Shown here one piece after another: positions 33,796 to 43,331 of a stretch of DNA of 64,000 bases. A model generated the notes under the pieces. It did no database searches. It saw only the letters and a list, made by a program, of their open reading frames with translations, and was not told where the DNA came from. How positions within the stretch are numbered: the first letter of the stretch is position 1; every line of letters starts with the position of its first letter. Position numbers and translations under genes: made by a program. Origin of the DNA: JACCZX01 sp963791315 (GTDB taxonomy: Bacteria; Pseudomonadota; Gammaproteobacteria; Burkholderiales; Burkholderiaceae_F); assembly GCA_963791315.1 (NCBI GenBank), contig CAWBRQ010000003.1, forward strand, positions 115,059 through 179,058. Direction: 5' to 3'.

Positions 33796-34860
33796 ATGCT
33801 CTATCGGGAAAACGGTCAATTCAAGTCCAGTTATGCGGCCGATCAGCAGTTGCTGCCGATCGCGCAAGACCGCTGGTTCATGCTGGCGCTGATCGCGTTC
33901 GCATATCTGGCGGTACCGGCGCTCGCGAGCGACTACGTGCTGCGCGCACTGATCATCCCGTTCGTCATCCTCACGATCGCGGCAATCGGACTGAATATTC
34001 TGGTCGGCTACTGCGGCCAGATTTCGCTCGGCACGGCCGCCTTTATGGCGGTCGGCGCCTACGCGGCTTACAACCTGACGATCCGAGTTCCGCAGTTGGG
34101 GTTCTTCGTCGTACTGGTGCTGGCGGGCGGGATTGCCGCGTTGGTCGGGGCGTTCTTCGGCATCCCCAGTTTGCGCATCAAAGGGCTTTACCTAGCGGTG
34201 GCGACACTGGCGGCGCAGTTCTTTATCGACTGGATGTTTGCGCGCGTCAAGTGGTTCACCGATTACTCGTCGTCGGGTTCGGTGTCGACCGCGCCGATCG
34301 AGGTTTTTGGCTGGACCGTTACTACTTCTTTTGACAAATATCTGTTCGTTCTATCAATCGCAATCGTGCTGACCTTGGCCGCAAAAAATCTGGTGCGCGG
34401 GCATCTGGGGCGCGCCTGGATGGCCACGCGCGACATGGACGTTGCTGCCGAGGTGATCGGCATCCGGCCGCTGCCGGCCAAGCTCTCGGCTTTCGCGGTC
34501 AGTTCGTTTTATGCCGGCGTGGCGGGCGCCCTGTGGGGGTTTGTCCACCTAGGCGCGTGGGAGCCATTAGCGTTCAATATCAATCTTTCGCTTAACCTTT
34601 TGTTCATGATCATCATCGGTGGTATGGGTTCATTGCTCGGCGCATACTTTGGCGCGGCTTTTATCGTCCTGTTGCCGATTCTGCTGAATCAGGTGCCCGG
34701 CTGGTTCGGCTTGCCGATTTCGACGGCCCTGGCCTCGCATTTGGAAGCGATGATCTTCGGCAGCCTGATCGTGTTCTTCCTGATCGTTGAGCCGCGTGGG
34801 CTCGCACGTTTATGGGCAATTGGAAAAGAGAAATTGCGGCTTTGGCCGTTTCCGCACTGA
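33796..34860 (+). CDS. Liv-type ABC transporter permease (LivM-like)
   Basis: A 354-residue permease that pairs with the LivH-like subunit. About nine or ten membrane segments, with the LivM hallmarks GLNILVGYCGQISLGTAAFMAVGAYAAY and a cytoplasmic coupling loop GRAWMATRDMDVAAEVIGIRPLPAKLSAFAVSS. No fused ATPase domain. The gene starts 38 bases after livH; this gap holds a small hairpin-like TTGGTC/GGACCA pair. Length is normal. It ends 58 bases before the receptor gene. Confidence 0.92.
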   Translation: MLYRENGQFKSSYAADQQLLPIAQDRWFMLALIAFAYLAVPALASDYVLRALIIPFVILTIAAIGLNILVGYCGQISLGTAAFMAVGAYAAYNLTIRVPQLGFFVVLVLAGGIAALVGAFFGIPSLRIKGLYLAVATLAAQFFIDWMFARVKWFTDYSSSGSVSTAPIEVFGWTVTTSFDKYLFVLSIAIVLTLAAKNLVRGHLGRAWMATRDMDVAAEVIGIRPLPAKLSAFAVSSFYAGVAGALWGFVHLGAWEPLAFNINLSLNLLFMIIIGGMGSLLGAYFGAAFIVLLPILLNQVPGWFGLPISTALASHLEAMIFGSLIVFFLIVEPRGLARLWAIGKEKLRLWPFPH

Positions 34861-34918
34861 TGAGGTCCAACGCGGCAATGGCGATATCTAACTTAAACCG
34901 GACCAAAGGAGACTCACC

Positions 34919-36334
34919 ATGGCAGTTTTTAAACGAATGAAGGCAAGCGCGATAACAGCGCTGGCTGGAATCGCCGCCGCCGTCACGCTGGGCATGTCGA
35001 GCCCAGCGGGCGGGCAACAAAAGGCGCCGACGGCGACCGGCAAGGGCGAACAGTTTTTCCCGGCGCTGGTTTATCGGACGGGTGCGTACGCGCCCAACGG
35101 CGTGCCGTTTGCCAACGGCTACATCGACTATTTGAAGCTGGTCAACGCACAGGGCGGCATTAACGGCGTGATGATCACGTTCGAAGAGTGTGAGACCGGT
35201 TATGCCACCGACCGCGGTGTCGAGTGCTACGAGCGCCTGAAAGGCAAAGGTCCGACCGGTGCCACGTTGTTTCAGCCGCTTTCCACTGGCATCACATTCG
35301 CGCTGACGGACAAGACGGCCGTGGACAAGATTCCGTTGATTACTGCCGGCTACGGCCGCGCGGATTCGGTCGAAGGCGAGGTGTTTCCGTATAACTTCCC
35401 GCTGCTCGGCACCTACTGGGACGCCGCCGACATTCTGGTGCAGCACGTTGCCAAGCTCAACGGCGGATTCGACAAGCTGAAGGGCAAGAAGATCACGCTT
35501 GTCTATCACGACTCACCTTACGGCAAGGAGCCGATTGCGCTGCTGACCGAGCGTTCGAAGCTGCACGGATTCGAGTTGCAGACCATTCCGGTTACTCATC
35601 CCGGCGTCGAGCAGAAAGCGGCGTGGCTACAGATTCGTCAAAACAAGCCTGACTACGTTTTCCTGTGGGGCTGGGGCGTGATGAACTCGACCGCGGTGCG
35701 TGAGGCGGTCGCCACCGGCTTTCCGCGTGACAAGATGTACGGCGTGTGGTGGGCCGCAGCCGAACCCGATGTCACGCCGGTCGGTGCCGATGCGAAAGGC
35801 TACAACGGGCTGGCGTTGCAGCACAGCGACGAGCGCGCCAGAATGCACGACGACATCTTGAAGCTGGTTCATGGCAAAGGTCAGGGGACCGGGCCGAAGG
35901 AGGAAGTCGGGACCGTGCTGTACACGCGCGGCATGATCAGCGCAATGCTTGGTGTTGAGGGTGTACGGCAAGCACAGTTGCGCTACGGCGTGAAACCGCT
36001 GACCGGTGAGCAGGTGCGGTACGGCCTCGAGAACCTGAACATCGATGCCAAGCGGATCGAAGCGCTCGGGCTGACAGGGGTCATGCGTCCACTCGCGACC
36101 AACTGCCGCAATCACGAAGGTGCGCGAGTGGCGCGCATTCACCAGTGGGATGGAAAACAGTGGAATGTCACGTCCGACTGGTACGAGGCCGATATGCAGA
36201 TCATTCAGCCGATGATTCGCGACTCCGCCGCGCGCTACGCGGCGGAAAAGAAAGTCACGCGCCGCAGCTGCGAAGCCGAGATGAAGGAGGCGGCAGCGCC
36301 GGCGAAGGCAGTAACGACTGCAGCGAAGAAGTAA
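34919..36334 (+). CDS. Liv-type ABC transporter periplasmic receptor
   Basis: A 471-residue substrate-binding protein of the peripla_BP_6 family. A signal peptide ends near SSPAGGQQ, and the mature protein is typical: VYRTGAYAPNGVPFANGYIDYLKLVNAQGGINGV, FEECETGYATDRGVECYERLK, and TLVYHDSPYGKEP. At 471 residues it is much longer than amino acid receptors (about 370), which fits the receptors linked to aromatic or fatty acid ligases. A strong AAAGGAG lies 7 bases before the ATG, suggesting high expression. It ends in a lysine-rich tail. The ligand cannot be stated. Confidence 0.9.
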   Translation: MAVFKRMKASAITALAGIAAAVTLGMSSPAGGQQKAPTATGKGEQFFPALVYRTGAYAPNGVPFANGYIDYLKLVNAQGGINGVMITFEECETGYATDRGVECYERLKGKGPTGATLFQPLSTGITFALTDKTAVDKIPLITAGYGRADSVEGEVFPYNFPLLGTYWDAADILVQHVAKLNGGFDKLKGKKITLVYHDSPYGKEPIALLTERSKLHGFELQTIPVTHPGVEQKAAWLQIRQNKPDYVFLWGWGVMNSTAVREAVATGFPRDKMYGVWWAAAEPDVTPVGADAKGYNGLALQHSDERARMHDDILKLVHGKGQGTGPKEEVGTVLYTRGMISAMLGVEGVRQAQLRYGVKPLTGEQVRYGLENLNIDAKRIEALGLTGVMRPLATNCRNHEGARVARIHQWDGKQWNVTSDWYEADMQIIQPMIRDSAARYAAEKKVTRRSCEAEMKEAAAPAKAVTTAAKK

Positions 36335-36353
36335 ACGGCCCATCAATCTTGAC

Positions 36354-36377
36354 CGCGGGCATGTTCACATGCCCGCG
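36354..36377 (+). terminator. hairpin between receptor and second ATPase gene
   Basis: A 10-bp stem CGCGGGCATG / CATGCCCGCG with loop TTCA, 20 bases after the receptor stop. No U-run follows, so it probably stabilises the receptor message or partly attenuates read-through, allowing the receptor to outnumber the membrane subunits. Confidence 0.55.
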
Positions 36378-36386
36378 CCTTCGCAT

Positions 36387-37208
36387 ATGTCTTCCTCTCT
36401 TCTCGTCGTTAACGGCATCGAGGTCATCTACAACCATGTGATCCTGGTGCTCAAGGGCGTGTCGCTGACCGTGCCGGAAGGCGGCATCGTCGCGCTGCTG
36501 GGTGCAAACGGCGCCGGCAAGACCACCACGCTGCGAGCAGTATCGAACCTGCTGCAGGGTGAACGCGGCGACGTCACCAAGGGCTCGATCGAATACAAGG
36601 GTGAGCGTATCCAGGGGTTGACGGCCTATGACCTCGTCAAGCGTGGAGTGGTGCAGGTCATGGAAGGTCGTCGCTGCTTTGCGCACCTGACCGTCGAAGA
36701 GAATTTGTTGACCGGCGCGTATTCCCGCGGCTCGTCGGGGCGCGGAACGTCGCGCGCCGACATGGCCACCGATCTGGACAAGGTCTACTCGTATTTTCCG
36801 CGGCTCAAGCACCGGCGCACCAGCCAGTCGGGCTACACCTCGGGAGGAGAGCAGCAGATGACCGCGATTGGACGCGCCCTGATGGCCAGACCTTCGATGA
36901 TTCTGCTCGACGAGCCATCGATGGGTTTGGCGCCACAGGTCGTCGAAGAGATTTTCACGATCGTGCACGACTTGAACGGAAAGGAAGGCGTGTCGTTCTT
37001 GTTGGCCGAGCAGAACACCAACGTCGCGCTCCAGTACGCCAAGTACGGCTACATCCTCGAAAACGGACGCGTGGTGATGGATGGTGAAGCGCGGTCGCTG
37101 CGCGAGAACGAGGACGTCAAGGAGTTCTACCTCGGCTTGTCGACCTCGGGGCGAAGGAGCTTCAGAGATGCGAAATTCTATAAACGCCGCAAGCGTTGGC
37201 TAGCGTAA
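36387..37208 (+). CDS. Liv-type ABC transporter ATP-binding protein (LivF-like)
   Basis: A 273-residue ATPase, the LivF partner of the importer. Walker A GANGAGKTT, Q-loop region, signature SGGEQQM, Walker B ILLDEPSMGLAPQ, and VEEIFTIVHDLN are all present, ending with an extended basic tail (RDAKFYKRRKRW). The ATG at 36387 is chosen because an alternative ATG at 36369 sits inside the preceding hairpin; the extra six residues would not alter the domain. A weak ribosome-binding site suggests lower expression than the receptor. It is followed by a small lipoprotein gene. Confidence 0.9.
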   Translation: MSSSLLVVNGIEVIYNHVILVLKGVSLTVPEGGIVALLGANGAGKTTTLRAVSNLLQGERGDVTKGSIEYKGERIQGLTAYDLVKRGVVQVMEGRRCFAHLTVEENLLTGAYSRGSSGRGTSRADMATDLDKVYSYFPRLKHRRTSQSGYTSGGEQQMTAIGRALMARPSMILLDEPSMGLAPQVVEEIFTIVHDLNGKEGVSFLLAEQNTNVALQYAKYGYILENGRVVMDGEARSLRENEDVKEFYLGLSTSGRRSFRDAKFYKRRKRWLA

Positions 37209-37217
37209 GTTGGCACT

Positions 37218-37409
37218 GTGAGCGTTCGCGTATTCCTTTTGGTGGCAGCAGCTATGGTGGTGGCGTGCAATTCGCGCGAGGCGAGCGAGCCCGCGAAAAC
37301 GCCGCTGCCCACGCGCCAGACGACGATAGATCCGGTCACAAAGAAGCTCGATACGGCGCGTGAGGATGCAGAGCGTCGCCGCAGGCAAGCCGACGAGGTG
37401 GCGAAATGA
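37218..37409 (+). CDS. small lipoprotein of the Liv-ligase operon
   Basis: A 63-residue predicted lipoprotein. The leader RVFLLVAAAMVVAC ends in a lipobox with cysteine at residue 17, followed by a short charged segment with a lysine/arginine-rich coiled coil (KLDTAREDAERRRRQADEV). It starts with GTG at 37218, 9 bases after the ATPase stop. No named family. A small lipoprotein at this place is seen in related operons, where its role is unknown; anchoring the receptor to a membrane is one possibility. Confidence 0.6.
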   Translation: MSVRVFLLVAAAMVVACNSREASEPAKTPLPTRQTTIDPVTKKLDTAREDAERRRRQADEVAK

Positions 37410-37422
37410 AGAGAATGGGCAA

Positions 37423-38652
37423 ATGACTGAGCATCTTGATAACCGCGAAGCGCGCGACCCGCAACGGCGAGAGCTCGACCTCATGGGCCATTTGCCGGGC
37501 CTGCTTGCGAAAGCGTTGAAGTCTCCCGGCTGGCAGCGCCATTTGGGTGATCTCGACACGGCACAGTTCAACAGCCGTGCCGCGCTCGCGCGGCTTCCGC
37601 TCCTGCGCAAGTCCGAATTGCCGGCGTTGCAAAAAGCGAAGGCGCCGTTTGGCGATTTCGTATCAAGTGATCTCGAGCGATTCGGCCGATTGTTCACGTC
37701 GCCAGGACCGATTTACGAGCCCGAGAGCAAGCACGACGATGCATGGCGCGCGTCACGCTCGTTGCACGCGGCGGGCTTTGTCGCCGGTGACATCGTGCTC
37801 AACACCTTTTCGTATCACCTGGTGCCGGGTGGTTTCATCATGGACGGCGGTGCGCGCTGCCTGGGATGCACGGTGATTCCCGCAGGTCCCGGCAACACCG
37901 AACAACAGCTCGATGTGATCGAGCATCTGAAGCCTGTTGCGTACACAGGAACCGCCGACTTCCTCAAGATTATTCTTGACGCGGCAGAGGCAGGCGGTCG
38001 AGATGCGTCTTCAATCAAGAAGGCGGTCGTCTCGGGCGCGGCGTTTCCGGCCTCGTTGCAAGCGAACATCAAGGCGCGCGGCATCGACGCTTATCAGGCG
38101 TACGCGATCGCCGATGTCGGCGTAATCGCCTACGAGAGCCGAGCGCGCGAAGGGTTAATCGTCAATGAAGACGTGCTGATCGAAATCGTGCGACCGGGAA
38201 CTGGCGTTCCGGTGGCCGATGGCGAGGTCGGCGAAGTCGTCGTCACATCGTTTGACCAGGATCGCCCCTGGATTCGATTGGCACTGGGCGACTTGTCGGC
38301 GATCTTGCCCGGAGTGTCGCCGTGCGGCCGCACCAACGCACGGATCAAGGGTTGGATGGGCCGCGCCGATCAGACGACGAAGGTAAAGGGCATGTTCGTG
38401 CGGCCCGAGCAGATGGCCGAACTGGCACGTCGCCATGCGGAGCTGAAGCGTTTGCGTCTGGTGGTCACGCGTGCCGGCGAGGTAGATGCGATGACGTTGC
38501 GTGCGGAGTCCGAGTCGCATGATCCGTCGCTGCAGCGTGCGGTCGGCGAAACGTTGCGTTCTATTACGAAGCTGGGCGGCGCAGTCGAATTGCTTGCGCC
38601 CGGATCATTGCCAAATGATGGCAAGGTGATCGAGGACGCGCGCAGTTTCTAG
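37423..38652 (+). CDS. phenylacetate-CoA ligase-like protein (PaaK family)
   Basis: A 409-residue ANL-superfamily ligase of the PaaK type. It has ARLPLLRKSELPALQ, the YHLVPGGFIMDGGARCLGCTVIPAGPGNTEQQ block, the YTGTADFLKIILDAAEA motif in place of the usual P-loop surroundings, SGAAFPASLQ and a C-terminal GWMGRADQTTKVKGMFVRPEQ. True PaaK makes phenylacetyl-CoA; this divergent member could activate another aryl acid. It starts 13 bases after the lipoprotein and closes the operon. Two different acyl-CoA ligases in one importer operon suggest coupled uptake and activation. Confidence 0.86.
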   Translation: MTEHLDNREARDPQRRELDLMGHLPGLLAKALKSPGWQRHLGDLDTAQFNSRAALARLPLLRKSELPALQKAKAPFGDFVSSDLERFGRLFTSPGPIYEPESKHDDAWRASRSLHAAGFVAGDIVLNTFSYHLVPGGFIMDGGARCLGCTVIPAGPGNTEQQLDVIEHLKPVAYTGTADFLKIILDAAEAGGRDASSIKKAVVSGAAFPASLQANIKARGIDAYQAYAIADVGVIAYESRAREGLIVNEDVLIEIVRPGTGVPVADGEVGEVVVTSFDQDRPWIRLALGDLSAILPGVSPCGRTNARIKGWMGRADQTTKVKGMFVRPEQMAELARRHAELKRLRLVVTRAGEVDAMTLRAESESHDPSLQRAVGETLRSITKLGGAVELLAPGSLPNDGKVIEDARSF

Positions 38653-38683
38653 CGGAGCGTCGTTTACTGGCGCGATGCCAATG

Positions 38684-39400
38684 TCAGCGGCGACGCGCCG
38701 CGACCGATCCTTTTTTTGCCGCTTTCTTGGGCGGCGGGCGCGTGGCGGTTTTCTTTTTGACCGCACGCCGGGTGGATTTCTTTGCCGCCGTCTTCTTCTT
38801 GGCGGCGCGCGACTTGATCGGCGTCGCGCCATTGCCGGTGCCAATGCTGCCGGTCGCGATGTCTATCGCGGCGACCATCGCGTCGCGCATCGAGTGCGCC
38901 ATCGCGTTGATCGCTTCGGTCATCGCAGTGGCCGGCTTTCCAATCGCAAGCTTGACGGTTTTTGCCGGAGGCGCGGCGTCTTCTTCTTTGATGTCCCACA
39001 GCTTTAGCAACTCGGCCTGCGTCGGCACCGAGCCCGAGGCGACGCGCTGCCTGCGTGCTGCCACCGAATCGCGCACGATGCGTTCAACGACATCGAGCGG
39101 CAACCGGTTCAGATCTGAAAACTTGATGAAGCTCTTGGCTGCGTTGACCCCAGTCAATGCATCCTTGTGCTTTAGCACGACGTCTTTTTCAGCCACGTAG
39201 AGCGACATATGCCGTCGGCCGGATTCCAGGGCGAACAGCGGCCCGTCCAATTCATAGAACGCCAGGCCGTAGCGCATGCTTTCGCGGACCCCGCGCGCGG
39301 AGCGCCGGATCATGCTGCATAAACGCGCCATTGCCACGCGACGATCCGGCGGCAGATCGCGCAAATATGCGCCTACCGTCGAAGCAGTCGAGGTGGTCAT
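38684..39400 (-). CDS. DUF1801 protein with histone H1-like basic tail
   Basis: A 238-residue protein. Residues 10-130 form a DUF1801 (YdhG-like) domain: TVGAYLRDLPPDRRVAMARLCSMIR, YGLAFYELDGPLFAL and GRRHMSLYVAEKDVV. A linker with glycine/alanine/methionine-rich sequence follows, then from about residue 195 to the end a tail of repeated AAKKK, KKTA, RPPPKKAAKKG units. This tail is Lys/Arg/Ala/Pro-rich like bacterial histone H1-like and AlgP-type tails, so it probably binds DNA or RNA. An ideal GGAGGA precedes the ATG at 39400. The combination is unusual; most DUF1801 proteins are about 120-150 residues without such a tail. Confidence 0.82.
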   Translation of the reverse strand: MTTSTASTVGAYLRDLPPDRRVAMARLCSMIRRSARGVRESMRYGLAFYELDGPLFALESGRRHMSLYVAEKDVVLKHKDALTGVNAAKSFIKFSDLNRLPLDVVERIVRDSVAARRQRVASGSVPTQAELLKLWDIKEEDAAPPAKTVKLAIGKPATAMTEAINAMAHSMRDAMVAAIDIATGSIGTGNGATPIKSRAAKKKTAAKKSTRRAVKKKTATRPPPKKAAKKGSVAARRR

Positions 39401-39463
39401 GTCATTTCCTCCGGCACCTACACGCAAACAGGCGATTTTACCGCGTTCGTCAAGTACGGTGTA

Positions 39464-40036
39464 TCAGTCGGGGCGCGGCCGGTAGAAAACGAAGTCAGAG
39501 GTAAAGTCGACGCGCAGCAGTTGATTCAGCTGTGAGGCGTCGCATCGCGCGGGAGGCATGCCGCCCGATGTGTTGATTCGCTGCACATGGGTGACGTTCT
39601 CGAGCGCGCCCTTGCCAAAACTGCGCGTTGTCAGCAGCAGCCAGCGCAGATCGGTCGGTTTTGACGCTTCGTCATACGCCGCGATCGTCGAAACGAGCCT
39701 GCTGCCGTCGTCGTGTTCGAAAGAGAAGTTGGCTCCGTGCTTTCCGACCGTCTTGCCGGCGGTGTCTAGCAGATCAGCCTGCGGCTGGCGAAACACCCAC
39801 ACCTGACCGGCGTCTCGTTTCTCGCACCGGAATATCTGGACTCCGCGCGATGCGAGTTGCAGCGTGGGCGCATGCGTCGACGGGACTTTGATCTTCGAGA
39901 AAAAGCCGAGGCTTGGGACAGGGACCGGAGCCGGCGCGGTCGACGCCGAACCCGGCGGGAACGCCGGACCCGGCGTAGCACACGCCGTCAACAGAGCTAC
40001 ACATCCTGTGCCGATGAAGAATTGAATTCGATTCAT
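39464..40036 (-). CDS. DUF3455 domain lipoprotein
   Basis: A 190-residue protein with a lipoprotein-type leader (FFIGTGCVALLTAC, lipidation cysteine near residue 19) and a proline/alanine-rich linker. The DUF3455 domain follows (LQLASRGVQIFRCEKRDAGQVWVFRQPQADLLD, VGKHGANFSFEHDDGSRLVS, RINTSGGMPPARCD). DUF3455 proteins are envelope proteins of unknown function. The ATG at 40036 directly opens the leader; a longer in-frame start at 40096 would spoil it. It is divergent from the formate dehydrogenase operon with 225 bases between them, which must contain the fdn promoter. Confidence 0.82.
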   Translation of the reverse strand: MNRIQFFIGTGCVALLTACATPGPAFPPGSASTAPAPVPVPSLGFFSKIKVPSTHAPTLQLASRGVQIFRCEKRDAGQVWVFRQPQADLLDTAGKTVGKHGANFSFEHDDGSRLVSTIAAYDEASKPTDLRWLLLTTRSFGKGALENVTHVQRINTSGGMPPARCDASQLNQLLRVDFTSDFVFYRPRPD

Positions 40037-40261
40037 AAAAGTAATTTTCTCGCAATTGGAGATTGCACAAACGAGCGTTTGGTTATTGCATTGCAATATC
40101 GCGTATGAGTTGAAGGCGTGGCGCGGCGGGCCTATAGTGCGCGCGGCACCTCATGTTTTATGGCGCATGAATAAGCGCTTGCGTTGAAGGTTATCTGAAT
40201 TCTTTGCGCGAGCAGCCAATACTCAAAAAGTGCGACAGCATCAATACCACCGGGAGATTCA

Positions 40262-43200
40262 ATGAATGCACCACTGAGTCGACGCCAGTTCTTTCGAATT
40301 TGCGCGACAGGACTCGGCACGTCGTCGGCGGTCGGGCTCGGGTTTTCGCCGCAGCTCGCACTGGCCGAAGTACGCACGTTCAAGCTCGCGCAAACGACGG
40401 AGACACGGGGTACCTGTCCGTATTGCTCGGTCAGTTGCGGCGTCATCATGTACACGCGCGGCAACAAAGAGAAGAACACCAAGACCAGCATCATTCACGT
40501 CGAAGGCGACCCCGATCATCCGGTCAATCGCGGCACGCTGTGCCCAAAAGGTGCCGCGCTGCTCGACATGGTGCATTCGTCGAACCGCCTGCAACATCCG
40601 GTGGTGCGCGAGCCCGGGGCCAGTGACTGGAAGCGAATCAGCTGGGACGACGCGCTGACGCGCGTTGCGAAGTACATGAAGGCCGACCGCGACGCCAATT
40701 TTGTCGAGAAAAACGACAAGGGCGTGACGGTTAACCGCTGGAACACGACCGGCTTGTTGATTTCGAGTGCGATCTCGAACGAGCCGGGTTACCTCGCAGT
40801 GAAAATGGCACGCGCGCTCGGGATGGTCGCGCTCGATACCCAAGCGAGGGTTTGACACGCGCCAACGGTGTCCAGTCTGGGCCCGACATTTGGCAGAGGT
40901 GCGATGACCAACCACTGGGTGGACATCAAGAACACTGACCTCGCAATCATCATGGGCGGCAACGCCGCCGAAGCACATCCGTGCGGCTTCAAGTGGGTAA
41001 CCGAAGCGCTCGAGTATCGCAAGGCGAAGCTGATCGTCGTCGATCCGCGCTTTACGCGCTCGGCGGCAATCTCCGATCTCTATGCGCCGATCAGAACCGG
41101 AACCGATATCGCGTTCCTGGGCGGGGTCATCAACTATTTGCTGTCGAATAACAAGATTCATGAAGAGTACGTCAAGGCGTATACGAACGCTTCGTTCCTG
41201 ATCAAGGACGAATTCGCATTCAACGATGGGTACTTCAGCGGTTACGACGCCGAAAAGCGCACGTACGACAAGACGAGCTGGGGCTACCAGATCGGCGCCG
41301 ACGGGTACGCGATGGTCGACGACACGCTGCAGAATCCTCGCTGCGTGTATCAGTTGATGAAAACGCACTTTTCGCGCTACACGCCGGACGTCGTCAACAA
41401 CATCTGCGGTACACCGAAAGACAAGTTTCAGCAGGTTTGCGAGCTGATCGGTTCAACTGCGGTTCCCGGCCGCGTGATGACGATCTTGTACGCGCTCGGC
41501 TGGACACAGCATTCGGTCGGTTCGCAGAACATCCGCACGATGGCGATGATTCAGCTGCTGTTGGGCAACATGGGCCGCTCGGGTGGCGGTGTCAATGCGC
41601 TGCGTGGCCACGCGAATGTGCAGGGCATCACCGACATGTGCGCCTACTCGGAGGTGTTGCCGGGCTATCTGTCGGCGCCGACCGATGCCGACGACACGCG
41701 CGAGAAGTACAACGCTGCACGCACGCCTAAGCCTCTGCGTCCGAACCAGATGAATTACGGGCAGAACTTTGCGAAATGGCACGTCAGCCTGCAAAAGGCG
41801 TGGTTCGGTGACAACGCGACCAAGGAAAACGATTACGCGTACGACCTCGTGCCGAAACGCGACGGCGCGTACGACGTGCTCGCGATCTTCGAGCGTATGT
41901 ATCAAGGCCGTCTGAACGGCTTCATTACGCAGGGCATGAATCCGCTGGCAGCGTTGCCGAACAAGAAGAAGCTCACCGCCGCGTTGTCGAAGCTGAAGTA
42001 TCTGGTCATCATCGACCCGCTGCGCACCGAGACCGGCGACTTCTGGAAAAACTACGGCGATTCGAACAATGTCACAGCGGCCGACATCAAGACCGAAGTG
42101 ATCATGCTGCCGGCCAACTGCATTGCCGAGGAAGCCGGGTCGTTCACCAGTTCGGGCCGCGTGGCGCAGTGGCACTGGGCCGCCGCAGATCCTCCGGGTG
42201 AAGCGAAGATCGACCGCGAGATCATCGGCAGCCTGTTCATGAAGCTGCGCGAGATGTATGCCAAGGATGGCGGCAAGTTCCCCGATGCGATCATGAAGAT
42301 GACGTGGAACTACGCCAATCCGAATGTACCGAGCGCGCGAAGAGTTGCTGCGCGAAATCAGCGGGCGCGCGCTGACCGATGTGGTCGATCCGAAAGACAA
42401 GACCAAGACGCTTGCCAAGGCGGGCGAACAGCTCTCTGGTTTTGGCATGTTGCAGGACGACGGTTCGACCGCTTGCGGCAACTGGCTGTATTGCGGTTCG
42501 TGGTCGCAGGCGGGCAATTTGACTGCGAGGCGCGATTCGAGCGATCCGGGCAATCTCGGCAATAACCTGACGTGGGGCTATTCGTGGCCGGCCAACCGGC
42601 GCGTCTTGTACAACCGAGCCGGTGCCGATCCGAGCGGCAAACCGTGGGATGCCAAGCGTGGCGGTATTCGCTGGGACGGCACGCGCTGGGTCGGAATCGA
42701 CGTGCCGGATATCGCTCCCACTCTAGGGCCCGACAGCGGCGCCGGGCCGTTCATCATGACGAACGAAGGTGTCGCACGTCTGTTCGCGCCAGCGCTGAAC
42801 GAAGGTCCGTTCCCCGAGCATTACGAGCCGTTCGAAACTCCGATCGGCACGAATCCGATGCATCCGAAAGTCGTCAGCAACCCGGTTGCGCGCGTGTTCA
42901 AGGGCGACATGGAATCGTTCGGCAAAGCCGAACAGTTCCCGTATGCGGCCACGACCTACCGCCTGACCGAGCACATGCACTTCTGGACCAAGAACGTCGA
43001 GTCCAACGCGATCGTCCAGCCTGCGCAGTTCGTCGAGATCGGCGAGAAGCTGGCGAAGGCAAAAGGCATCGCGAACGGTGATCTGGTGAAAGTCAGCAGC
43101 AATCGCGGAGAGATACGGGCCAAGGCGGTCGTCAGCCGACGCATCAACGACCTGACGTGCAACGGCAAGGAGGTATTCACGGTCGGAATACCGATTCACT

Positions 43201-43322
43201 GGGGGTTTGTCGGGGTTACGAAGAACGGATTTCTGGCCAATACCCTGACGCCCTATGTCGCCGACGCCAATTCGCAGACGCCGGAGTTCAAGTCGTTCTT
43301 GGTCAACATCGAGAAAGCGTAG
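40262..43322 (+). CDS. fdnG: formate dehydrogenase-N/O alpha subunit, selenoprotein (one frameshift)
   Basis: The catalytic subunit (about 1,020 residues) of a membrane-bound periplasmic formate dehydrogenase: Mo/W-bis-MGD, one [4Fe-4S], formate to CO2. The twin-arginine leader SRRQFF opens the protein, then the cluster motif CPYCSVSCGV...LCPKG. The TGA at 40853-40855 lies in frame between DTQARV and HAPTVSSLGPTFGRGAMTNHW, exactly where family members have selenocysteine, so it is decoded, not a stop. One extra base near 42335 shifts the frame; PNVPSA rejoins EELLREISGRALTDV. The C-terminal domain ends at 43322. It is first in the operon. Confidence 0.93.
40853..40890 (+). promoter_or_regulatory. 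selenocysteine UGA and bacterial SECIS hairpin
   Basis: Downstream of the UGA (40853-40855) is a potential stem-loop. GTCC (40870-40873) and GGGC (40879-40882) close a loop AGTCT at 40874-40878. The loop lies 22-26 bases from the first base of the UGA, the same register as the GGUCU loop of E. coli fdhF. This is the binding site expected for SelB, encoded downstream at 47353. Confidence 0.8.
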
Positions 43323-43331
43323 GAGGAAACC

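Noticed and set aside
40853..40855. TGA interpreted as a nonsense mutation splitting the formate dehydrogenase alpha gene
   Set aside because: It lies at the conserved selenocysteine position, in frame on both sides, followed by a SECIS-like hairpin and with selA, selB and tRNA-Sec downstream.
40259..42562. Two 369-codon minus-strand frames opposite formate dehydrogenase alpha
   Set aside because: Both are shadows of the conserved selenoprotein gene and have no recognisable domains.
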